This document shows, piece after piece, positions 1-4,969 of a DNA stretch of 7,902 nt. Both the position numbers and the translations under genes were made by a program. The stretch's first letter is position 1; every line of letters begins with the position of its first letter. Origin of the DNA: Spirochaetota bacterium (GTDB taxonomy: Bacteria; Spirochaetota; UBA4802; UB4802). The DNA lies in the NCBI GenBank assembly GCA_018399855.1, contig JAGYNX010000086.1, positions 1-7,902 on the forward strand. The letters run 5' to 3'. The notes beneath the pieces are model-generated. The model was given only the letters and a program-made list of their open reading frames with translations, was not told the DNA's origin and made no database searches.

Positions 1-502
1 GGGCCTCGTCGGTATATACTGATCCCGGGAATAATTCAAGGTAGCGCCAGAGTGCGTGCCTGGCATGATTGTAACGGCTTTCGGTAAAGTAAAACTTACC
101 TGTTCTGAATAACGTTTCCTCTTCCGTCCTCACATCCCGTGCGCCGTCAAGAAGTGACACCACCAGTTCATTGTATGCCCTAAGCTGGTTCGAAAATGTG
201 TTGAGAATTTTCATGGCGATAGGGGGCTGTGCCTGCAAAAGCGTGATAAACTGCTGCCGCTTTACCCTGTCTACGGTCACATCGGTGGCAGCTACGGCGC
301 TTTCGATGCGGGGGCGGTTTGAAAGGGAGGATATAACGCCGAATACTTCACCCTGCTTGATGGTGCTTTTTATACGGGGAACATTACTGTTGTAATTAGT
401 AAGCTGGATAACCCCATTTTCTACTATAAAAATATCATCAACATCCTCATCTCCCTCGATGTAGATATAGGCTCCCTTGTTGAAGTTGCTTTTCTTGATC
501 AT
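1..502 (-). CDS. Cyclic-nucleotide-binding domain protein with TPR-like tail, C-terminus outside window
   Basis: I translated this frame by hand from the ATG at 502-500; 167 codons are in the window and no stop is reached. Residues ~8-108 read as a cNMP-binding (CRP-type) beta-barrel: GAYIYIEGD at 10-18, IFIVENGVIQL at 24-34, GEVFGV at 51-56, then the helix FITLLQAQPP and a long helix to ~118. Residues ~130-167 look like a TPR/YbgF-type repeat (GKFYFTESRYNHARHAL, then YLELFPGS). No helix-turn-helix follows the barrel in the visible part, so this is probably not a CRP-type DNA-binding regulator but a ligand-sensing adaptor. The Glu that binds the ribose in CRP-type FGE motifs is Val56 here, so cAMP binding is doubtful. 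The start lies 15 bp after the DJ-1 gene and has no clear Shine-Dalgarno, which suggests translation coupled to that gene. An in-frame stop at 520-518 rules out an earlier start. Confidence 0.82.
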   Translation of the reverse strand, partial: MIKKSNFNKGAYIYIEGDEDVDDIFIVENGVIQLTNYNSNVPRIKSTIKQGEVFGVISSLSNRPRIESAVAATDVTVDRVKRQQFITLLQAQPPIAMKILNTFSNQLRAYNELVVSLLDGARDVRTEEETLFRTGKFYFTESRYNHARHALWRYLELFPGSVYTDEA

Positions 503-517
503 GTATAACCGCTGTTT

Positions 518-1066
518 TTACATCCAGTAGACCTGCATGGCGTTTTTCAGGCCATTGCTGATCTCTTCACCTGCCAGTATTTTTACCAGCTCCAGTCCAA
601 AGGGTATAGCGCATCCCGGTCCTTTTCCTGTTATCACGGTGCCGTCCACTACTACCGGCTCGTCAACGATGATTGCCCCTTCAAGCTGATCCTCGTTGCC
701 AGGGAAGCATGTTGCCCTGCGGTCATATAGAATACCCGCGTGTCCAAGAACGATTGGCGCCGCGCATATGGCTCCCACGTAGCCACCCTTGGAGTAGATA
801 TGCTTTACAAAGCTGTTCACAGTGTCGTTGTTTTTCAGATGTTCGCTGCCCGGCATCCCGCCGGGAAGAACGATGCAGTTGAAGTCTACCGGCTTCAGGC
901 TTTCAAGGGATGTATCAGCGGTAATGAGAATGTTATGTGATCCTTTTACCGGGTTATCCTGAATGTATGCAGTAGTGACATCAAGATTTGCCCTTCTTAG
1001 CACATCAATGATGGAAACGGCTTCGATTTCCTCGAGGCCCTCGGCCAAAGGAACAATTATTTTCAT
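518..1066 (-). CDS. DJ-1/PfpI (YajL/ThiJ-like) family protein
   Basis: A complete 182-residue protein of the DJ-1/PfpI superfamily, at the usual length for bacterial YajL/DJ-1 members. The N-terminus MKIIVPLAEGLEEIEAV matches the family opening, with Glu15 at the position of human DJ-1 Glu18. LPGGMPG is at 67-73. The nucleophile elbow GAICAAP is at 98-104, so Cys101 is the reactive cysteine corresponding to DJ-1 Cys106. ITGKGPGCAIPFGLELVKIL at 145-164 is the usual C-terminal signature. Known members are reported as oxidative-stress protectants, chaperones or glyoxalase/deglycase enzymes; which applies is debated and cannot be read here. The protein is probably cytoplasmic, with no signal peptide. 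The start is supported by AGGAGG (1072-1077 on the minus strand), 5 nt before the ATG. The gene lies between pth and the cNMP-binding gene, and the gap upstream carries its own dyad and possible promoter. Confidence 0.93.
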   Translation of the reverse strand: MKIIVPLAEGLEEIEAVSIIDVLRRANLDVTTAYIQDNPVKGSHNILITADTSLESLKPVDFNCIVLPGGMPGSEHLKNNDTVNSFVKHIYSKGGYVGAICAAPIVLGHAGILYDRRATCFPGNEDQLEGAIIVDEPVVVDGTVITGKGPGCAIPFGLELVKILAGEEISNGLKNAMQVYWM

Positions 1067-1074
1067 GGGTGCCT

Positions 1075-1085
1075 CCTGAAGCAGG
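1075..1085 (-). promoter_or_regulatory. Small hairpin overlapping the Shine-Dalgarno of the DJ-1 gene
   Basis: On the minus strand the mRNA reads CCTG-CTT-CAGG. This is a perfect 4 bp stem with a 3 nt loop, whose 3' arm contains the first AGG of the AGGAGG ribosome site (1072-1077). Folding would partly hide the site. A 4 bp stem is weak on its own and can arise by chance, but it abuts the larger dyad at 1085-1135. Confidence 0.35.
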
Positions 1086-1135
1086 TAAAAGAAGTATTCA
1101 CAGTATAATTGATTTTAAACATACTGTACTTTTAC
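1085..1135. repeat. Nested inverted repeats between pth and the DJ-1 gene
   Basis: There are two perfect 7 bp inverted repeats, one inside the other. The outer pair is GTAAAAG at 1085-1091 with CTTTTAC at 1129-1135. The inner pair is ACAGTAT at 1100-1106 with ATACTGT at 1121-1127, around a 14 nt loop. The left side has 8 unpaired bases between arms and the right side one. In a read-through transcript this would fold into a long, AU-rich, bulged stem just before the DJ-1 ribosome site. As DNA, the inner dyad would be a repressor-type operator. It lacks a GC-rich stem with a terminal U-run, so it is not a typical intrinsic terminator. Confidence 0.55.
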
Positions 1136-1147
1136 GGGTAAAGTCAA
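1118..1147 (-). promoter_or_regulatory. Possible internal sigma70-type promoter for the DJ-1 and cNMP-binding genes
   Basis: On the minus strand TTGACT (1142-1147, five of six -35 bases) is followed after 18 bp by TATGTT (1118-1123, four of six -10 bases). A second -10-like box TATACT (1102-1107, five of six) has no good -35 partner. The inner inverted repeat at 1100-1127 would overlap the -10 box and the start point. This would let the last two genes be expressed apart from STAS-pth. Confidence 0.4.
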
Positions 1148-1160
1148 GATAATAACATAT

Positions 1161-1694
1161 CTACTGCGCGCGGAGACATGAGAGCAGGCTGTCTGTTGCC
1201 TTTTGCGCGATTTCGTCCATCATTTTCAATTGTTCACCGGTAAAATTTGAGAGCACCCAGTCGGCAACAGTCATGTGTGGATTGTCCGGGCGTCCTACGC
1301 CAATGCGTACACGGTAAAAATCCGCGCTTCCTGTTTCCTGTATAATAGATCTGAGCCCGTTCTGGCCCTTGTGTCCTCCCCCGAATTTATCCCGTACTTC
1401 ACCAAAAGGAAGTTCGATCTCATCATGTAACACCACCAGGTCCTGGTGAGACAGGTGGTAATGCTGCATGGCCTGGTTTACCGACATGCCGCTGTTGTTC
1501 ATGTATGTCTGTGGGAAATACATTAGTATCTTGAATCCATCAATATTTCCTTCACCGGTTATGGAAGAATGCTGTTTTTTCTTTACCCGAATGCCGTATT
1601 TTTCAGCAAGGGTTTCACCTGTTATCATGCCGGCGTTGTGGCGGTTTTTTTTATATTTTCTTCCCGGGTTGCCGAGACAAACTATTATTTTCAA
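1161..1694 (-). CDS. pth: Peptidyl-tRNA hydrolase
   Basis: This enzyme releases peptides from peptidyl-tRNA that drops off the ribosome and so recycles tRNA; it is cytoplasmic and usually essential. The 177-residue protein opens with KIIVCLGNPGRKY and continues with RHNAG. Catalytic and binding residues of E. coli Pth are all present: Asn9 (N10), His19 (H20), Asn66 in the YMNNSG segment (N68), Asp91 in LHDEI (D93), and Asn112 in GGGHKGQNGLRS (N114). The family ending (MTVADWVLSNF) is also present. The start chosen is TTG, because the family begins exactly there and AAGGAA (1701-1706) lies 6 nt upstream. The open frame runs further up to 1835, but that part overlaps the STAS gene and resembles no Pth. 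The gene lies 25 bp after the STAS stop, probably in the same transcript. Confidence 0.96.
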   Translation of the reverse strand: MKIIVCLGNPGRKYKKNRHNAGMITGETLAEKYGIRVKKKQHSSITGEGNIDGFKILMYFPQTYMNNSGMSVNQAMQHYHLSHQDLVVLHDEIELPFGEVRDKFGGGHKGQNGLRSIIQETGSADFYRVRIGVGRPDNPHMTVADWVLSNFTGEQLKMMDEIAQKATDSLLSCLRAQ

Positions 1695-1700
1695 TGATTC

Positions 1701-1706
1701 TTCCTT
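1701..1706 (-). promoter_or_regulatory. Ribosome binding site fixing the TTG start of pth
   Basis: AAGGAA on the minus strand lies 6 nt before TTG at 1694-1692. No in-frame ATG or GTG occurs between the STAS stop and this TTG, so the site decides the start. Confidence 0.7.
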
Positions 1707-1719
1707 ATAATGTGCTGTA

Positions 1720-2055
1720 TCAAGATTCGAGGTTTCTTCTGGCTTCTTCAACAGAACTGAATATGGAGAGATGCTTATCCAGCTCGGTGAGGTTGAAAAG
1801 ATTTCTGATATCATTGTTGCAGTTAACAATTGCAAGCCTGAGTGATTTCGCGCTTGCCTTCTGGTTTGATGCTAAAAGAAAACTCAGAGCCGCGCTGCAT
1901 ATGAAGGAAAGTTCGCAAAAATCCAGAATTACATCCCTTCCTTCGTCAAGGCATTGATCCACCTGTTGTTCGATATTTTTTATGTATTCTATGGTAAGAG
2001 AACCTTCAATTTTTACAAGACTATATCCATTAATTTTAGTGGTGGAAATCTTCAT
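1720..2055 (-). CDS. STAS-domain protein (SpoIIAA-like anti-sigma antagonist type)
   Basis: A single-domain STAS protein of 111 residues, about the usual length for anti-anti-sigma factors. In Gram-positive models such proteins bind an anti-sigma kinase and are switched off by phosphorylation of a serine. Here MKISTTKINGYSLVKIEGSLT gives the first strands, and VILDFCELSFICSAALSFLL gives the core strand and helix. In the family this reads D-S-S/T-G; here Asp is Cys53, the phosphorylated serine is kept as Ser54, and Ser-Gly is replaced by Ala-Ala. LFNLTELDKHLSIFSSVEEA at the end is typical. ATG at 2055 is preferred because GGAG (2064-2067) lies 8 nt before it; an in-frame GTG at 2076 adds seven residues but has no ribosome site. 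No anti-sigma kinase is next to it. It is the first gene of the minus-strand operon. Confidence 0.88.
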   Translation of the reverse strand: MKISTTKINGYSLVKIEGSLTIEYIKNIEQQVDQCLDEGRDVILDFCELSFICSAALSFLLASNQKASAKSLRLAIVNCNNDIRNLFNLTELDKHLSIFSSVEEARRNLES

Positions 2056-2063
2056 TCGTTTTT

Positions 2064-2067
2064 CTCC
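2064..2067 (-). promoter_or_regulatory. Ribosome binding site supporting the ATG start of the STAS gene
   Basis: GGAG on the minus strand lies 8 nt before the ATG at 2055-2053 and inside the alternative GTG-started reading. It favours the shorter protein that begins with the conserved first strand. Confidence 0.55.
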
Positions 2068-2070
2068 ATG

Positions 2071-2091
2071 GTTCACTGTGCGTTCATTGTG
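2071..2091. repeat. Tandem 10 bp direct repeat at the start of the STAS transcript
   Basis: GTTCACTGTG (2071-2080) and GTTCATTGTG (2082-2091) differ at one base and are spaced 11 bp apart, close to one helix turn. The second copy is followed by AA, giving TTCA-TTG-TGAA, a short palindrome at 2083-2093. The repeats lie just downstream of the -10 box at 2104-2109, where a bound protein would block initiation. No known regulator can be named. Confidence 0.4.
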
Positions 2092-2103
2092 AATGATAGC
2101 GTG

Positions 2104-2131
2104 ATTCTAATTACCATGAGCGGGATGTCAA
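2104..2131 (-). promoter_or_regulatory. Sigma70-type promoter of the STAS-pth operon
   Basis: On the minus strand a perfect -35 box TTGACA (2126-2131) is followed after 16 bp by TAGAAT (2104-2109), five of six -10 bases. Transcription would begin near 2097, about 40 nt before the STAS ATG. This is the best promoter match seen in the window. Confidence 0.7.
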
Positions 2132-2171
2132 GAAAAATAGGAAACGATATATTGATTATGTGTACTTAAAT

Positions 2172-2220
2172 ACAAATAAATATGCACATATACCACCAAA
2201 ATAATAGTACAATAAATATG
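2172..2220. repeat. Direct repeats in the AT-rich divergent region
   Basis: ACAAATAAATATG (2172-2184) and ACAATAAATATG (2209-2220) are near-identical copies differing by one A. They sit in the AT-rich stretch between the two operons. TATGTG (2157-2162) and CACATA (2185-2190) form a 6 bp inverted repeat around 22 bp in the same stretch. These may be protein-binding sites or simply chance in AT-rich DNA. Confidence 0.35.
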
Positions 2221-2258
2221 TTGACAATTGATATACCCTGTCACACTGTGTTTTCAAT
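2221..2258 (+). promoter_or_regulatory. Weak candidate promoter for the dehydrogenase-glycosyltransferase operon
   Basis: TTGACA (2221-2226) matches the -35 consensus, but no good -10 box lies 16-18 bp on. The nearest alternative is TTGATA (2228-2233) with TTCAAT (2253-2258) at 19 bp. The expected -10 position instead holds CACA-C-TGTG (2242-2250), a short perfect dyad. A promoter with a poor -10 often needs an activator, but here that is speculation. Confidence 0.3.
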
Positions 2259-2272
2259 ATTTTAGATGTATG

Positions 2273-2277
2273 AAGGA
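2273..2277 (+). promoter_or_regulatory. Ribosome binding site fixing the start of the dehydrogenase gene
   Basis: AAGGA lies 7 nt before the ATG at 2285. Earlier in-frame ATGs at 2228 and 2270 have no such site, and 2228 lies within the putative promoter. Confidence 0.65.
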
Positions 2278-2284
2278 ACGCTGC

Positions 2285-3244
2285 ATGAGGGCGGCAAGAA
2301 TAGTATCACCGGCACGATTTGAAATAACAGATGATCCAATTCCGGATTGTCCTGATGGTGCTGTGCGCATAAAACTGAAGAAAGCTGCCATATGCGGATC
2401 TGACCTGCCGTATTTTTCTGTTTCTTATAATCCGGCTTCGTATCCTTTTCCAGCGGGTTTTCCGGGACATGAATGTCTTGGAGTAATCGAGGCATCTCGT
2501 TCTTCACAGTGGAAAGAAGGCGACCTGGTTATGTATTATCCTACCGGCCTTGACGCATACAAGGAATATCATGTAAATGATCCGGCAAGGGTGCAGAAGC
2601 TGCCGGAAAACTCCAACCTGGATCTGAATGTGTTGCTGATGACCCAGCTCCTGGGGGCGGTGGCCCATTGCGTGTTCAGAATCGACAGCCCTTACAATAA
2701 AAACGTGGTGATACTGGGACAGGGGCCCGTTGGTCAACTGTTCACGTCGCTGATCAAAAATGCCGGGGCACGATCGGTTATTACCGTTGATCCCCTGGAT
2801 ACCAGGCTGAATATTTCCAGGCAGATGGGGGCCAGTCACATTATAAACCCTTCTACTGAAAATGTTGTAGAACGGGTTAAGGAAATCACATCAGGGAACA
2901 TGGCTGACATCGTTATCGAGGCCTTCGGGCAGAACGTTGATGTTATAAACAGCTCTTTTGATCTTGCCAGGCATAATGGCCAGGTAGCCTTTTTCGGTAT
3001 CTGTCTTGACGAATCACCTGGTCTTAACTTTAATGTGTTTTTTCGAAAAGAACTGAGAATGATTGCATCCGTAGGGCCTGATCTTACCATGGATTACCCT
3101 TACGCCCTTGATATGATATTGAAAGGCGTAGTTGACGTCAGGCCGATGCTGACTCATGATATGCCATTTGAGGAGATTCAGAAAGGATTTGATATGGCAG
3201 TGGCACGGGATGATGACGCGGTAAAGATTGTATTGAGTTTTTAA
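2285..3244 (+). CDS. Medium-chain (zinc-type alcohol/polyol) dehydrogenase, MDR superfamily
   Basis: A 319-residue NAD(P)-dependent oxidoreductase of the alcohol/sorbitol/threonine dehydrogenase type. The GroES-like N-terminal domain runs to ~130 and the Rossmann domain covers ~138-260. The catalytic-zinc ligands Cys37 (in CGSD) and His62-Glu63 (in GHE) are present. The four-cysteine structural-zinc lobe is missing: after KEGDLVMYYP the chain goes straight to YKEYHV. The third ligand, a Glu before Pro-Leu in polyol dehydrogenases, is Gln121 here. The nucleotide loop is GQGPVG at 145-150, and Asp169 at the end of the second strand favours NAD over NADP. The substrate is unknown; from the context it may be a sugar, polyol or alcohol group used by the glycosyltransferases. 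The start is set by AAGGA at 2273-2277. It is the first gene of the plus-strand operon, 15 bp before the membrane-protein gene. Confidence 0.9.
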   Translation: MRAARIVSPARFEITDDPIPDCPDGAVRIKLKKAAICGSDLPYFSVSYNPASYPFPAGFPGHECLGVIEASRSSQWKEGDLVMYYPTGLDAYKEYHVNDPARVQKLPENSNLDLNVLLMTQLLGAVAHCVFRIDSPYNKNVVILGQGPVGQLFTSLIKNAGARSVITVDPLDTRLNISRQMGASHIINPSTENVVERVKEITSGNMADIVIEAFGQNVDVINSSFDLARHNGQVAFFGICLDESPGLNFNVFFRKELRMIASVGPDLTMDYPYALDMILKGVVDVRPMLTHDMPFEEIQKGFDMAVARDDDAVKIVLSF

Positions 3245-3259
3245 TAAAGGATACCTGTT

Positions 3260-3721
3260 ATGCCAAGAGCTCGAATTCTGGGAATATTCGCATGCGTGAT
3301 ATCAACGGTGTTGCTGGCCGTTTTCGGATATTACGCGTATATACTTAACGACGCATATTCCATTTCCAATGTTCAGAAGATTGCTGCTGAAACATATTAC
3401 GCGGTTGCCGTTCCCGTTGGTATGGTAACCATAGGGATTCTGTCAACAGGCTTCTGGGTTGGAATGACTATATTAACAATAAAGGTGGCACCGCCAATGC
3501 CTGAAATCGTAGAAAAAAAAGATAATTCAAAATTTAAAGCTTTCTTACTCTGCCTGGTAACTGCTGCACTTGCAGGGCTGTTCATATATGGTGTTATTCA
3601 GCAGTATTACCTGGCAATAGCAATCCCCGCGACGGTAATTACACTGGTCCTACTGGGAATGGTGTTCTGGGTTGGAGTTGCTATAATTACCGCGAGGTCA
3701 ACCCTTTATAAAGAGAAGTAG
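3260..3721 (+). CDS. Four-helix membrane protein with internal duplication, function unknown
   Basis: A 153-residue integral membrane protein that I do not recognise. Hydrophobic segments lie at about 7-28, 47-75, 94-113 and 116-145, so four transmembrane helices are likely; the loop at 77-93 is polar and charged (PEIVEKKDNSKFK). The second and fourth helices are copies of one another: Tyr-Tyr at 46-47 and 116-117, Pro at 52 and 123, and Phe-Trp-Val-Gly at 65-68 and 136-139, with the same 13-residue step from Pro to Phe and similar Ile/Thr endings. The protein is thus a tandem pair of two-helix units. No catalytic motif is visible. AAAGGA (3246-3251) lies 8 nt before the ATG. It sits 15 bp after the dehydrogenase and 9 bp before the first glycosyltransferase, so it probably works with them, perhaps as a subunit or anchor at the membrane. 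Confidence 0.8.
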   Translation: MPRARILGIFACVISTVLLAVFGYYAYILNDAYSISNVQKIAAETYYAVAVPVGMVTIGILSTGFWVGMTILTIKVAPPMPEIVEKKDNSKFKAFLLCLVTAALAGLFIYGVIQQYYLAIAIPATVITLVLLGMVFWVGVAIITARSTLYKEK

Positions 3722-3730
3722 TGCTCACCG

Positions 3731-4969
3731 ATGAGGGTTCTTTTTTTATGTTATCGAGGCAACCCCTACTGTGGAGGACAGGGAATATACCTGTATCACC
3801 TTACGCGGGAGCTTGCGAAACAGGGGGTTGAAATTGATGTCCTGGTAGGACCGCCATATCCTGATCCCATGGAAGAATGGGCGAATGTGTACAAACTGGA
3901 AAACCTTCACCTCTGGTCAATGCGGACATCACATATCCCCTATGAAAATCTCAAGAAGCTTTTTTCTCCCTGGCATTTTTTAGAGTATGTGGCGACGCGC
4001 TTTCACATATTTCCGGAAATGGAAACATTCAGTATGAAATCCTTTTTTTACTTGAAAAAGCTTCTCAAGAAGAAACAATACGACCTGATACACGATGTAC
4101 AATGCCTCGGGTGGGGATTGCTGCCAATGAAGGAATATGGCATACCCATAGTGACAACGGTACATCATCCCCTCACCAGGGACAGAAACGCTGATTTTCT
4201 CATTGATACAACCATGTGGGAGAAAGCATGTACCATTCTCTTTTACCCTTTAACCATGCAGCGAAAGGTGATTAACCGTCTGCATCGTGTCATTACTTCT
4301 TCACGGGAAGGGCTGCACGAACTGAAGCAGGCATTCGGTCTGTCTCCCGAAAAAGTATCGGTTGTATACAATGGCATGGATGTTGAACTTTTCAGAAATA
4401 CGGGTGAACCCAGAAAGCAAAAATCCCTTCTTTTCGTGGGAAACACCGAAGATCATAAAAAGGGTATGCGATATCTCTTTGAAGCACTTGCCATGCTGCC
4501 GGAGGATGTCACCCTCACCATAGTAGACGAGGGACCGCCAAAAAGGTTGACGGCCTGGAAGATGATTGAAAGGCTGAAACTGCAACACAGGGTGCATTTT
4601 ACCGGAAAGGTGGATCTCGACGAACTGGTGTATCACTACAGTACCTGTACCATACTGGTCATGTCGTCACTGTACGAGGGGTTCGGTCTTCCCGCTGCAG
4701 AAGCCATGTCATGTGAAACACCTGTTGTAGCAACAACAGCGGGAGCATTGCCCGAGGTGGTAGGTGACGCGGGGATACTGGTACAACCGGAAAATCCGGG
4801 AGCATTGAAAGATGCCATCAATACGCTGCTGAATAATGCCCCGTTGCGTGAAGAACTGGGTAAAAAAGGACGCAGGCGGGCGGTTGATATGTTCGCCTGG
4901 CCGGTGGCTGCCCAAAACACGCTGGCGGTGTATAAAGACGTGGTGGCATCATACAGGAGTTCATTATGA
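3731..4969 (+). CDS. GT4-family glycosyltransferase, first of a tandem pair
   Basis: A retaining GT-B-fold glycosyltransferase of 412 residues that should move a sugar from a nucleotide donor to an unknown acceptor. The N-terminal domain has the glycine loop YCGGQGIYL at 13-21, GPPYPDP at 40-46 and HDVQCLGWG at 121-129. It ends its acceptor side with TVHHP at 143-147. The C-terminal donor domain begins near VVYNGMD (211-217), continues with VGNTEDHKKG (236-245), and holds the GT4 E-x7-E motif as Glu316 and Glu324 in YEGFGLPAAEAM. The Arg of the common VGR motif is Asn238, as in the neighbour. No signal peptide or membrane helix is seen, so it is probably cytoplasmic or loosely bound to the membrane. 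The ribosome site is weak, and the stop 9 bp upstream suggests coupling. It overlaps the next gene by 4 bp (ATGA). Confidence 0.93.
   Translation: MRVLFLCYRGNPYCGGQGIYLYHLTRELAKQGVEIDVLVGPPYPDPMEEWANVYKLENLHLWSMRTSHIPYENLKKLFSPWHFLEYVATRFHIFPEMETFSMKSFFYLKKLLKKKQYDLIHDVQCLGWGLLPMKEYGIPIVTTVHHPLTRDRNADFLIDTTMWEKACTILFYPLTMQRKVINRLHRVITSSREGLHELKQAFGLSPEKVSVVYNGMDVELFRNTGEPRKQKSLLFVGNTEDHKKGMRYLFEALAMLPEDVTLTIVDEGPPKRLTAWKMIERLKLQHRVHFTGKVDLDELVYHYSTCTILVMSSLYEGFGLPAAEAMSCETPVVATTAGALPEVVGDAGILVQPENPGALKDAINTLLNNAPLREELGKKGRRRAVDMFAWPVAAQNTLAVYKDVVASYRSSL

Noticed and set aside
171..395. Plus-strand open frame of 74 codons
   Set aside because: It is opposite the cNMP-binding gene, shows no family features, and is a reading shadow.
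1085..1135. Intrinsic terminator after pth
   Set aside because: The stems are AT-rich, bulged and lack a following U-run in the minus-strand transcript, so the structure was kept as an operator or mRNA element only.
1695..1835. Upstream extension of the pth reading frame
   Set aside because: It overlaps the STAS gene in another frame, and Pth homology begins exactly at the TTG with a ribosome site.
2228..2284. Longer dehydrogenase start at 2228 or 2270
   Set aside because: There is no ribosome site before either ATG, and the extra residues do not fit the family N-terminus.
2077..2284. tRNA or small RNA gene in the divergent gap
   Set aside because: No cloverleaf, conserved T-loop sequence or strong terminator was found; the stretch is AT-rich control DNA.
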